The translations under genes and the position numbers were made by a program. The notes under the pieces were generated by a model. The model ran no database searches and was not told the origin of the DNA. It saw only the letters and a list, made by a program, of their open reading frames with translations. 64,000 nucleotides of DNA. Origin: Rhodospirillaceae bacterium. Its GTDB lineage: Bacteria > Pseudomonadota > Alphaproteobacteria > Rhodospirillales > Rhodospirillaceae. Location: NCBI GenBank assembly GCA_019694335.1, contig JAIBCD010000004.1, positions 1-64,000 of the forward strand, given 5' to 3'. Each line of letters begins with the position of its first letter. Within the stretch, counting starts at the first letter, position 1. Positions 41,139 through 49,008 of this stretch are shown here, piece after piece.

Positions 41139-42298
41139 TGGCGCGTCAGGTTTCCATCATCGTCGGCATCCTCGCCTTGCTCAACGCCTTCGGCGCCTGG
41201 CGGGTGATGGCGCGCATTCCCTGGGCCGGCGACCACCCTGCCCTCGCCTGGCTGACCGCGCTCGGGTTCTTCGCGCTCCAGATGGCGGGGCCGTTCGGCG
41301 ATCACTTGTGGTTCCCCGCCATGCGCCGCGCCGGCCTTGGCCTTATCGTGCGCGTCGTCGACTGGATTTCGCACCTCGCCTTCGGCGCCATGTCGCTGAT
41401 GGTCGTCTTCGCCATCGTCCTCGATGCCGTGACTATTCCCTGGCGGCTGATTGCCCCGCCGGCGGACCCCCTCGCCTTCGACCGCGCCGCCCTGATGACG
41501 ATGGGCGCCGCGATCATCGTCACGATGGTTATCGGTATCTGGCAGGCACGCCGCGGACCCGTTGTGCATGTGACCGAAGTCCCCCTTGCCAACCTGCCAC
41601 CCGCTTTCGACGGCTTCCGCATCGCGCAGATTTCCGACTTGCACGTCGGCCCCACCATCGGCCGCGGCTATGTTCGGAGTGTCGTGGACATGGTGAACGG
41701 AACCACACCCGACATGATCGCCCTGACCGGCGACTTCGCCGATAGCAACCCGGATGATGTGGAACAGGAAATCGCGCCGCTGGCGGGCCTCAAGGCCACG
41801 CACGGCGCCTATTTTGTCACCGGCAATCACGAGTATTTCTGGGATGCGGCCGCCTGGATGGCCGCGTTCCGCCGCATGGGCGCGAAGGTGCTCACCAATG
41901 AGCACATCATCCTCCGGCGCGGCACGGACGCCATGGTCGTGGCCGGCGTCACCGATTACTCGACGCGGCGCATGGGCCCACCGCACGGCTCGAACCCGGC
42001 CGGGGCGCTGGCGGGAGCGCCCGACACCATGAAGATTCTCCTCGCCCACCAGCCCGCGAGCCATGTCGCGGCCGAGAAAGCCGGCGCGGACCTGCAACTA
42101 TCCGGACATACCCACTCCGGCCAATACTTCCCGTTCAACCTGATGATCGGCTGGTTCCAGCGCTACTACAAAGGCCTCAACCGTCACGGTGCCCTGTGGA
42201 TTTATGTCAACCAAGGCACCGGGTACTGGGGCCCGCCCTTGCGGACGGGCGTCCCGGCCGAAGTCACGCTGCTGATCTTGAGGCGCACGCCTAGTTGA
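41138..42298 (+). CDS. Membrane-bound metallophosphoesterase
   Basis: Calcineurin-like phosphoesterase of 386 residues with about four N-terminal transmembrane segments (roughly 1-25, 37-57, 68-98 and 117-138) and a large catalytic domain. The metal motifs are complete: QISDLHVG, LTGDFADS, GNHEYF, LLAHQP and SGHTHSGQYFP. The architecture matches YkuE/YaeI-like enzymes, some of which hydrolyse UDP-diacylglucosamine or GPI-type phosphodiesters; the substrate here is unknown. The start is GTG, overlapping the preceding stop. Confidence 0.88.
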   Translation: MARQVSIIVGILALLNAFGAWRVMARIPWAGDHPALAWLTALGFFALQMAGPFGDHLWFPAMRRAGLGLIVRVVDWISHLAFGAMSLMVVFAIVLDAVTIPWRLIAPPADPLAFDRAALMTMGAAIIVTMVIGIWQARRGPVVHVTEVPLANLPPAFDGFRIAQISDLHVGPTIGRGYVRSVVDMVNGTTPDMIALTGDFADSNPDDVEQEIAPLAGLKATHGAYFVTGNHEYFWDAAAWMAAFRRMGAKVLTNEHIILRRGTDAMVVAGVTDYSTRRMGPPHGSNPAGALAGAPDTMKILLAHQPASHVAAEKAGADLQLSGHTHSGQYFPFNLMIGWFQRYYKGLNRHGALWIYVNQGTGYWGPPLRTGVPAEVTLLILRRTPS

Positions 42299-42752
42299 GC
42301 GGCCGATAGAATTCCGTGCGCCAGGTCTTGGGGTCGGGATTGGAATCCGGCCCGGTCACATAGACCTCCCAGAGATCGCCCTTCGGCGTATGCCCCTGGG
42401 CTTCGATCCATTTCATGAATTCGCCCCAGGCGCTGCCAAGTTTTTCATACGGCCCGTGATAGACCGCATGCGCCACCTTGCCGGCGGGCAGCGTGCCGGG
42501 CTTCACGCGCCCGGCGGGTTTCACCTCTGCCGGCACCACCACGCCCACCTCGAAATCGAACGTGCTGTCCGGCACCTTGAAGTGATGGGTGAACCAGGCG
42601 CCGCTCACTTTGAGGCCTTGCGCGGCCACTTTTTCGCGTACCTCCCCGATGCCGGCGCCCATAACCTTCATAATCTCGGACGCCGGCACGGTCAGGTGAA
42701 TCACCGCGGTCAGTTGCCGCGGTGAGTCAATGATCTCGGTTTTATCGAGCAT
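42291..42752 (-). CDS. GyrI-like / AraC effector-binding domain protein
   Basis: Stand-alone GyrI-like small-molecule-binding domain, 153 residues, without DNA-binding part. Recognisable are AVIHLTVPASEIMKVMGAGI, then VAHAVYHGPYEKLGSAWGEF and the ending DLWEVYVTGP. I chose the ATG at 42752, eight bases after AAGGA; the ATG at 42758 is too close to that site. It is last in a TetR-SRPBCC-GyrI cassette and overlaps the end of the convergent metallophosphoesterase by eight bases. Confidence 0.82.
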   Translation of the reverse strand: MLDKTEIIDSPRQLTAVIHLTVPASEIMKVMGAGIGEVREKVAAQGLKVSGAWFTHHFKVPDSTFDFEVGVVVPAEVKPAGRVKPGTLPAGKVAHAVYHGPYEKLGSAWGEFMKWIEAQGHTPKGDLWEVYVTGPDSNPDPKTWRTEFYRPLN

Positions 42753-42772
42753 CGGCATGATCCTTCATTTTC

Positions 42773-43270
42773 TTAGAGGGTTTTCGCGAGCGCTTCGAGC
42801 TGACCGGCGCAGACGCCCCAGCCTTCATGGAAGCCCATCTTCTCGTGGGTCGCGCGGTCTTCCGCGGTCCAATGGCGCGCGATGGCGGTGTAGCGGGTCT
42901 TGCCGCCGCCAATATCCTCAAACGTGACGATCGCGGTCATGAACGGCTTGCCCGAGGGCTCCCAGGCGGCGGTATAGGCGTCGGTGAACACCAGCTTTTC
43001 GTTGGGGATCACTTCGAGATAGACGCCGGGGCAGCGGATTTCCTCGCCCGCGGGCGATTTCATGATGAGCAGGCTGGAGCCGCCGGCGCGCGGGTCGGCC
43101 TCCACATGCGGCACGGTATACGGCTTGGGGGCGAACCACTGCTTCATCAGCTCGGGCGTGGTCCAGCATTTGAATAGCTTCTCGCGCGGTACGTCCATGA
43201 TGCGGGTGAGGACCAAGTCCTTTTCCGGATTGGCGGCAACGGTAACCGTGGTGTTGACGCTGGCGTCCAT
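42773..43270 (-). CDS. SRPBCC (AHSA1-type) domain protein
   Basis: START/AHSA1-like protein of 165 residues, cytoplasmic. Typical features are the opening TRIMDVPREKLFKCWTTPEL, then MKQWFAPKPY and the central GVYLEVIPNEKLVFTDAY. Such proteins bind hydrophobic ligands; their role in TetR cassettes is usually unknown. ATG at 43270 with GGGGAG upstream. 26 bases after tetR. Confidence 0.88.
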   Translation of the reverse strand: MDASVNTTVTVAANPEKDLVLTRIMDVPREKLFKCWTTPELMKQWFAPKPYTVPHVEADPRAGGSSLLIMKSPAGEEIRCPGVYLEVIPNEKLVFTDAYTAAWEPSGKPFMTAIVTFEDIGGGKTRYTAIARHWTAEDRATHEKMGFHEGWGVCAGQLEALAKTL

Positions 43271-43296
43271 GATGCGGCTCCCCGATTTATGTCGTG

Positions 43297-43914
43297 TTAG
43301 TGGTTGAGTGGTGTGACCGGAAACAGGCTTTCGATATAGCGCCGCAGGTGGGCCAGGCTCTCCTTCGCCACCGCGGGGTCGTGTTTGGCTTTGGTGAAAA
43401 TGAAGGCGCCCTGCAGTACCGACTGCATGTGGTAGCCGAGACTCTCCGGCGTCCACGGCGCATCAGGCGCATATCTTTCCTTGGCGCTCGCGATGTCGCG
43501 GGCGAGCTCGCGCACATGGTTGGACATGCCGCGCTCGCAGGCCGCAGCGAGATCCGGGTGCGTGTCGTAGACCTCCTGCACCATGGTGCCGAGCAGGCAG
43601 GTGTACTGGGGGATCTCGCCGGCGAGCATGGCGGCGCGGAAATCCACATAGCCGAGCACGCGGTCGCGCGGATCGGGGAGCGCGCGATAGGCGGCGGCCG
43701 CGAAGATCGCGGTCGCCATTTCATCGAAGTCTTCCGCCGCCGCGATACCGAGCTGCTCCTTGCCGGCGAAGTGATGGAAAAAGCCACCCTTGGTCACACC
43801 CGCGGCCGCGCAGATGTCATCCACTGTCGTGGCGCTATAGCCCTTGGCCCGAATCACGGTTCGGGCGGCGGCGAGAAGTCTGGTCCTGGTCTCGATTGCG
43901 TTTCTGGGAGGCAT
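43297..43914 (-). CDS. TetR-family transcriptional regulator
   Basis: Repressor of 205 residues. The N-terminal helix-turn-helix is TTVDDICAAAGVTKGGFFHH at about residues 29-48, and the C-terminal ligand-binding part contains two cysteines, in TCLLGTMVQEV and CERGM. It is the first gene of a tetR-SRPBCC-GyrI cassette. A palindromic operator and promoter overlap its start region, so autorepression is likely. No Shine-Dalgarno sequence precedes the ATG. Confidence 0.92.
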   Translation of the reverse strand: MPPRNAIETRTRLLAAARTVIRAKGYSATTVDDICAAAGVTKGGFFHHFAGKEQLGIAAAEDFDEMATAIFAAAAYRALPDPRDRVLGYVDFRAAMLAGEIPQYTCLLGTMVQEVYDTHPDLAAACERGMSNHVRELARDIASAKERYAPDAPWTPESLGYHMQSVLQGAFIFTKAKHDPAVAKESLAHLRRYIESLFPVTPLNH

Positions 43915-43920
43915 TTTAAA

Positions 43921-43967
43921 TACCGACTAGTTGGTATGTATAATGCCCGACGATGGGGATTGGTCAA
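43921..43967 (-). promoter_or_regulatory. tetR promoter and TetR-type operator
   Basis: TACCGACTAGTTGGTA (43921-43936) is a 16-bp palindrome with one mismatched pair, the usual form of a TetR-family box. On the minus strand TTGACC (43962-43967), a 16-base spacer and CATTAT (43940-43945) form a promoter just upstream, so a bound repressor would cover the transcription start. Confidence 0.7.
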
Positions 43968-44075
43968 CGCCCTTTCGAAAGCCGCGGATTTTTCCGGGCA
44001 CTAAATGTAGTACTGCAAGCGAAGCGAGTAGACCTCTGGTAGACTTCTTTAAAAGGGGATCTTCCTGGGGGAGCC

Positions 44076-46091
44076 ATGTTGCGCGTGAAGCTGGGTATTT
44101 TCGGTTCGGTTCTGGGGGTGATTTTCCTGGCCTTGGCGGCCGCGTCCCCGGTCCGTACAGCCGAGTCGGGTCAACCGGCCCTCGAAAAGCCCGCCACTTT
44201 CAGCGGCACCAGCTACACGGTGCAGGGCCGCATGTTCCTGGGCGCCGACGGCAACCTCTCCTACCTGCGCTTCCTCAATCTCAGCGGGACGCCGGCCATT
44301 GTCACCGCCACCATGGTGGGGTCGCCGAGCGGAAAGAACTACGGCACGGCGACCGTGAACATCGCGAACCACGCCTCGCGCCAGCTTTCGATCACGGATC
44401 TGATGGGGCAGGCGAAAGTCGCCGGGCTCGACAGCACCGATGACCGGATGGGGGTTTACCTTCGCGCCGATGCTTCGCCGGTCGCGGTACAGAACGTTCT
44501 GTTCGCGGGAGCCACCGGCTTCTTCGAGAACATGACGACCTGCCAGAACTCCTCGGTGTCGGACACCAACACCGCCCTGATGAATGTCCACACCACGTCG
44601 ATCACGGGATTCCCGTCCTATGTGACGATCTACAATTACTCGTCCAATGAACAGGCCTATGACGTTGGTGTCTACGAAGCCAACACCGGCACGTTCAAGG
44701 GCCAGGTCACCGTGCCGGTTCCGGCCAACGGCACGTTCGAGCAGCCGTTCTCATGGTTTCAGGATCAGCTCGCCTGGTCGCCGGGGCCGAGCGAATATCA
44801 CGCCAACCTCACGGTCGTCGCCCGTTCGGATTCCCGCTCGTCGCAGCTTTCGCACACGGTCTACAACGCCAAGCTCAACGTATTCCTGAACCTGACCGCT
44901 TTCTGCAATATCGAATCCACCGCCACGTCGTTGCCGACGGCCGTCAACGACACGTTGAGCAATGCGACCGCGGGCCTTGCCTATTCGATCCCGTCCACCA
45001 CGCTGCTGAGCAACGATCTGAACGCGGCCGGCGCGACCATAACCGATGTCACGACACCTACGACCAACGGCACCGCCAACGGCGGGATCATCCAGACCGG
45101 CAACGAATTGGTGTACGTACCGGCCCGGGCCGGCATCGTCACGTTCCAGTACCGGCTGCGCGTCGGCGCGGTGGCGTCGAATGTCGCGACGGTCACGGTC
45201 ACGGTCGCGGACAACGGTCCGATCGCCGAAGGCGACCGCCTCGTCTCCCTGAACTTCACCACCGGGCTTCCCACGACGATTCCGCTCAGCGCGCTTACCG
45301 CGAACGACCGCAATACCGCCAACACGCGCCTGGTCAACGTCACCTCCCCCATGACCACCGGCACGGTCAACGGCACGCTCACCCTGACCTCCGATGGCTT
45401 GGTCTATACGGCGGCGCGGCCAGGGACCGTGACCTTCCGCTATCAGTTGCAGAGCACCGCGGGCACGCTCTCGAACGAAGCCGTGGTGTCCCTGACGGCA
45501 ACCGGTTCCAGCGGGCCGACAACCATTGCCGATCAGCCGACCCTGAACCTGGTCGCCGGCCAGGCGACGGAAATCCCGCTCCGGCTTATCACCGCCAACG
45601 ATTTCAATACCGATGGCGCCACCCTCGACAACTTCACAAACCCGACCACCGACGGCATCGCCAACGGCACTCTCACGCGTTCGGGCGAAAGTCTGATCTT
45701 TACGCCCGCGCGCGCCGGCACCACGGTATTCACCTACCAACTGCGCAATAGTCAGGGATTGTCCAATATCGGAACGGTCACCATGACCGTATTGTCGGCC
45801 ACCGCCGCGCCGCAGGCGGAAAATGACACCCTGACCCAGCCGTTCACCGCCGGAACCCAAACCACGATCCTGTTCTCGACCCTGATCGCCAACGACCGGG
45901 CGATCTCGGGCGCGGTGCTCGACAGCTTCACCGCGCCGTCCACGGACGGAACCACCAACGGCACCGTCACGCGGATCGGCAACGACCTGGCTTACACACC
46001 GGCCCGGGCGGGCGTGGTCGCTTTCACCTACACGGTCCGCACCACCAACGGCACATCCAACGCCGCGACGGTGCGGCTCATCGTGCAGTAG
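44076..46091 (+). CDS. Secreted protein with four tandem Ig/cadherin-like repeats
   Basis: Protein of 671 residues with a signal peptide (about 1-29). Residues 30-285 form an Asn/Thr/Ser-rich domain with two cysteines that I do not recognise. From about 290 to the end there are four repeats of roughly 95 residues. Each repeat starts with a form of NDTL and an Ala/Thr strand, has a central LL-SNDLNAAGATI-like or ANDRNT-like turn and ends in LVYVPARAGIVTFQY-like strands, resembling bacterial Ig/cadherin-like (Big_9, tandem-95) domains. There is no anchor, autotransporter, dockerin or RTX motif at the C terminus. Likely an extracellular or surface adhesin-type protein; the partner is unknown. 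Confidence 0.78.
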   Translation: MLRVKLGIFGSVLGVIFLALAAASPVRTAESGQPALEKPATFSGTSYTVQGRMFLGADGNLSYLRFLNLSGTPAIVTATMVGSPSGKNYGTATVNIANHASRQLSITDLMGQAKVAGLDSTDDRMGVYLRADASPVAVQNVLFAGATGFFENMTTCQNSSVSDTNTALMNVHTTSITGFPSYVTIYNYSSNEQAYDVGVYEANTGTFKGQVTVPVPANGTFEQPFSWFQDQLAWSPGPSEYHANLTVVARSDSRSSQLSHTVYNAKLNVFLNLTAFCNIESTATSLPTAVNDTLSNATAGLAYSIPSTTLLSNDLNAAGATITDVTTPTTNGTANGGIIQTGNELVYVPARAGIVTFQYRLRVGAVASNVATVTVTVADNGPIAEGDRLVSLNFTTGLPTTIPLSALTANDRNTANTRLVNVTSPMTTGTVNGTLTLTSDGLVYTAARPGTVTFRYQLQSTAGTLSNEAVVSLTATGSSGPTTIADQPTLNLVAGQATEIPLRLITANDFNTDGATLDNFTNPTTDGIANGTLTRSGESLIFTPARAGTTVFTYQLRNSQGLSNIGTVTMTVLSATAAPQAENDTLTQPFTAGTQTTILFSTLIANDRAISGAVLDSFTAPSTDGTTNGTVTRIGNDLAYTPARAGVVAFTYTVRTTNGTSNAATVRLIVQ

Positions 46092-46177
46092 GCCGGATAA
46101 GCCGCTTGAGCGATCCGGCGGCTAGGGCCTTCGCGTCCGCCTGGGCATGAAAGCCTCGGCGACGCGAATAGGCAGAA

Positions 46178-46672
46178 TCACACCGCCGCGCGCCAGAACG
46201 CGAGGGTGCGCGGCGTGATCGCATCACGGCCTTCGTGGGCGGCGATGTCTTCAAGGCAAGCGCGCAGCCCTTGCGCTTCCGCCCGCAGGCCGGCGTGCCG
46301 CAGGAACAGCAGGATGCGCGTCAGACGCAGATGATTGTGATTGAGCGGCTCCAGCCAGGGAACCCGCGCGAAATCCGCACCGCGCGAGACGGCCGCGCCC
46401 TTGCGCTGCAGCCCAAAGAAATCGAGCATCAGGTCCAACGACCTGCGTACGCGGTCTTGCAGTACCGGATCACCCTGAAGCACCGCGATATCTCGATCGC
46501 TCAACAGCGGCGCGCCGGGATTGAAGCGGCTCGGCTCCGGCAGAGGGAACAGCCACTGGATATAGTCGTGGATCATCTCCAGGCGGCGATGATCCCAGGA
46601 CCACATATCATCAATGGTCCTGCCCCGGGTATCCGGCTCCTGGCCGCGATAGAAGGCGATGAGACGCGACAT
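46178..46672 (-). CDS. OGFr_N (opioid growth factor receptor-related) domain protein
   Basis: Protein of 164 residues matching the conserved region first named in the eukaryotic opioid growth factor receptor. It starts LIAFYRGQEPDTRGRTIDDM, followed by the signature WSWDHRRLEMIHDYIQWLFP and PLPEPSRFNPGAP. Bacterial members are of unknown function. It begins only 9 bases after the T-run of the hsp20 terminator on the same strand, so it has no room for its own promoter. Confidence 0.82.
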   Translation of the reverse strand: MSRLIAFYRGQEPDTRGRTIDDMWSWDHRRLEMIHDYIQWLFPLPEPSRFNPGAPLLSDRDIAVLQGDPVLQDRVRRSLDLMLDFFGLQRKGAAVSRGADFARVPWLEPLNHNHLRLTRILLFLRHAGLRAEAQGLRACLEDIAAHEGRDAITPRTLAFWRAAV

Positions 46673-46681
46673 CGCCGCAGT

Positions 46682-46722
46682 TTAAAAAAACAAACGGGGA
46701 CCGGGAAGTTTTCCCGGTCCCC
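46682..46722 (-). terminator. Strong rho-independent terminator of hsp20
   Basis: Perfect 12-bp stem (46696-46707 with 46711-46722) with a 3-base loop; on the minus strand it is followed by GTTTGTTTTTTTAAA. It lies 36 bases after the hsp20 stop. Confidence 0.92.
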
Positions 46723-46758
46723 GCAGTCACCTTAGGGGGAAAGGTTAGGTCTTGAGCG

Positions 46759-47220
46759 TCAAGCCGCTTGCGAGATCTGCTTCTCGGTCGGCTCGGTGTT
46801 GCCATTGATGGCGATACGGCGCGGCTTCAGGGCTTCCGGAATCTCGCGCTTCAGGTCGACATGCAGCAAGCCGTTTTCCATGCGCGCGCCGCTTACCTGA
46901 ATATGGTTGGCCAGTTCGAACTTGCGTTCGAACGAACGGCCGGCGATGCCACGATGGAGGTACTGCGCGGGCTCCTGGTCCTGGCCTTGCTTGCCGCGGA
47001 CGGTGAGCGTGTTGTTCTCGACCTGGATGTCGAGGTCGCCTTCCGCGAAGCCGGCGAGGGCGAAGGTAATGCGGTAAGTGTCGTCGCCCGACTTGGTGAT
47101 GTTGTAGGGCGGATAAGTAAAGGTCTGGTCGTCGAGGCGGGTCGCCGCGTCGAACACGCGCGCCAGGCTGTCAAAACCGACCGAAGCGCGGAAGAGGGGG
47201 GAAAGATCGAGCGTACGCAT
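46759..47220 (-). CDS. Small heat-shock protein (Hsp20/IbpA type)
   Basis: Alpha-crystallin-domain chaperone of 153 residues that holds unfolded proteins. The N terminus RTLDLSPLFRASVGFDSLAR and the core YNITKSGDDTYRITFALAGF are of the IbpA class, the C-terminal part has FELANHIQVSGARMENGLL, and the tail carries a variant of the I-x-I motif in PRRIAI. Start ATG at 47220 with GGAG seven bases upstream, buried in a hairpin. It has an RpoH-like promoter and a ROSE-like thermometer, so it should be heat-induced at two levels. Confidence 0.95.
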   Translation of the reverse strand: MRTLDLSPLFRASVGFDSLARVFDAATRLDDQTFTYPPYNITKSGDDTYRITFALAGFAEGDLDIQVENNTLTVRGKQGQDQEPAQYLHRGIAGRSFERKFELANHIQVSGARMENGLLHVDLKREIPEALKPRRIAINGNTEPTEKQISQAA

Positions 47221-47222
47221 TG

Positions 47223-47243
47223 ATATTCTCCGATGAGCAATAT
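47223..47243 (-). promoter_or_regulatory. ROSE-like RNA thermometer hairpin over the hsp20 ribosome-binding site
   Basis: The minus-strand RNA reads AUAUUGCUC-AUCG-GAGAAUAU. AUAUU/AAUAU and CUC/GAG pair, leaving a single bulged G opposite the Shine-Dalgarno GGAG. The UUGCU box with a bulged G is the hallmark of the 3' hairpin of ROSE elements in alphaproteobacterial small heat-shock genes. The AUG follows two bases after the hairpin. Confidence 0.8.
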
Positions 47244-47386
47244 CCAAGGCGCAGTTCAGCGGGTCACTCGCCGGCGATGGTTCGGGCTCTTGTCCGAAGA
47301 CCAGAAATCCGCATCGTCCGGAGACGCGCCCGCCCGGGCCGCGCCGTTCACCTCGACGGACCCCGATTGGGCATCCGTACACGTCC

Positions 47387-47414
47387 ATATGAGGGCGATT
47401 TACGCGCCCGCAAG
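47387..47414 (-). promoter_or_regulatory. RpoH-type promoter of hsp20
   Basis: Minus strand CTTG (47411-47414), 17-base spacer, CTCATAT (47387-47393). This fits the alphaproteobacterial heat-shock pattern CTTG-N17/18-CYTATnT at all but one defined base and matches the motif upstream of htpG. The leader would be about 160 bases. Confidence 0.6.
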
Positions 47415-47440
47415 GGCCACAGACTCAAAAATTTATCAAT

Positions 47441-48334
47441 TTATATCAATTGGTTGTTGGCCGCTTCCCAGGCCAGCATGGCGTGGCGGCGCACCGCCCC
47501 CCAGCGGTAGTTCTTGAACAGCCCGGTGGAGCGCAGCACGCGGTGGCAGGGCACGAGGTAACCGATGGGATTCGAAGCCAGCGCCGTGCCCACGGCCCGC
47601 ACCGCCTTGGGTTTGCCGATGGCTTCGGCGATGGCGCCGTAAGTGGAGATGTTCGCCGGCGGAATGCGCAGCAGCGCCGCCCACACCTGGAGCTGGAAAT
47701 TGGTGCCGCGCAGCAGGAGCCGCATATCCTTGGAGCGCGTGAACATCTTGGCGGCGACGGCGGCGGTGGCTTTGTCGTCGGTGACGAACCGCGACAGCGG
47801 CCAACGCGCCTTGGCGTCCTTCAGCGCGCGCGCGGTGCTTCCGGCGATGAAGTCGAATCCGCAGACGCCGCGATCGGTTACCAGGATCAGCGCGGGCCCA
47901 AACGGCGTGTCATGCACACCATGGCGGATCACGAGATCACGCCCCTGCGCCTTGTACTCGCCGGGGGTCATGGCCTCGACCGCCACGAACAGGTCGTGGA
48001 GCCGCGAGCCGCCCGAGAGCCCAACGTCGAACGCCGCGTTCAGAACCGAGGCGGATTGCTCCAATGTGGTCTTGGCATGCTCCAGGGTCAGGAAGCGCGC
48101 GAACTGCTTGGGGCTCACGCCGGCCCAGCGCTTGAACAGGCGCTGGAAATGGAACGGCGACAGGTCCGCCTGCGCCGCCAGTTCAGCAAGCCCCGGAGAT
48201 GTTCCACCATTGAACGCAGCCGCCACCATGGTTTCGATGGCGCGCGCGATCCGCCGATAGTCGGTGGCGCCGAGGCTCCGCGGCATCTCCAGATCTTCCG
48301 CAACCAGGGTGTCGAGGGTCGTAAGCGCGTTCAT
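47441..48334 (-). CDS. AraC-type regulator / methylated-DNA-protein cysteine methyltransferase (Ada-like)
   Basis: Protein of 297 residues joining an AraC-type DNA-binding domain (about 45-125: LSPFHFQRLFKRWAGVSPKQ) to an MGMT alkyltransferase domain ending in NPIGYLVPCHRVLRSTG, with the acceptor C263. It lacks the N-terminal phosphotriester-repair zinc domain of full-length Ada, a common short form. It removes O6-alkylguanine and probably regulates repair genes. ATG at 48334 with AGGAGG upstream. Confidence 0.9.
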   Translation of the reverse strand: MNALTTLDTLVAEDLEMPRSLGATDYRRIARAIETMVAAAFNGGTSPGLAELAAQADLSPFHFQRLFKRWAGVSPKQFARFLTLEHAKTTLEQSASVLNAAFDVGLSGGSRLHDLFVAVEAMTPGEYKAQGRDLVIRHGVHDTPFGPALILVTDRGVCGFDFIAGSTARALKDAKARWPLSRFVTDDKATAAVAAKMFTRSKDMRLLLRGTNFQLQVWAALLRIPPANISTYGAIAEAIGKPKAVRAVGTALASNPIGYLVPCHRVLRSTGLFKNYRWGAVRRHAMLAWEAANNQLI

Positions 48335-48430
48335 TGTGGCTCCTCCTGAACTTTGAGTGAACCTAATCCTCATCGTCGGAGGGGCCGACCCGATTGTTGC
48401 GGTGGGGACGAAAGGCCTATTCTCCTGACC

Positions 48431-48952
48431 ATGCTGACCATCCGGCCCGCCACCATCGACGACGCCGCGGCCATCGCCCAGGTTCATGTGGACACCTGGC
48501 GTTCGACCTATGCCGGGATCATCCCCCAGCATTACCTGGATAGCCTGACCATCCAGAACCGCACCCTCAGCTGGGTGCGCCTGCTGGAGCGCTCAACCGG
48601 CGGGCTCTGCACCCTGGTGAGCGAGGACCATGACGGGCGCGTGGTCGGGTTCATCGCCGCCGGCCCTTTGCGCCATCGCGATCCGCGGTTCCAGGCCGAA
48701 ATTTCCTCGCTTTACGTCCTGCGCAGCCACCAGCACGGCAGCCATGGCCGGCGCCTGTTCATGGCCGCCGCGAATCGCCTTTCCGAACGTGGCTATCGCG
48801 GTTTGTTTGTTTGGGTACTGGCGGACAACCCCGCGCGCACGTTTTACGAAATTCTCGGCGGCGAGGAGGTGGCCGAAACCACCCGCGCCTTCGCGGGCAA
48901 GATGCTCACCGAGATCGGGTACGGCTGGACCGAAATCCCCAACTACAGCTAG
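48431..48952 (+). CDS. GNAT-family N-acetyltransferase
   Basis: Acetyl-CoA-dependent transferase of 173 residues. It has LTIRPATIDDAAAIAQVHVD, the characteristic DTWRSTYAGIIPQHYLDSL, strands EISSLYVL before an atypical QHGSHGRRLF acetyl-CoA loop, and FYEILGGEEV at the end. Substrate unknown. It is divergent from the Ada-like gene, 96 bases apart. Confidence 0.87.
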   Translation: MLTIRPATIDDAAAIAQVHVDTWRSTYAGIIPQHYLDSLTIQNRTLSWVRLLERSTGGLCTLVSEDHDGRVVGFIAAGPLRHRDPRFQAEISSLYVLRSHQHGSHGRRLFMAAANRLSERGYRGLFVWVLADNPARTFYEILGGEEVAETTRAFAGKMLTEIGYGWTEIPNYS

Positions 48953-48966
48953 TGCGGCCCACTCAA

Positions 48967-49008
48967 TGAGGCCAGCTTAGTGAGGCCAGCTTAGTGAGGC
49001 CAGCTTAG
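48967..49008. repeat. Three tandem 14-bp units at the cNMP-protein stop codon
   Basis: TGAGGCCAGCTTAG occurs exactly three times (48967-48980, 48981-48994, 48995-49008). On the minus strand the last unit carries the stop TAA (49005-49007) of the cNMP-binding protein gene. Confidence 0.95.

Noticed and set aside
45000..46091. DNA-level tandem repeat in the secreted protein
   Set aside because: The four repeats are similar as protein but diverged at DNA level, so they are domain repeats, not a recent expansion.
48967..49008. CRISPR array
   Set aside because: Units are only 14 bp, directly adjacent without spacers, and no cas gene is present.
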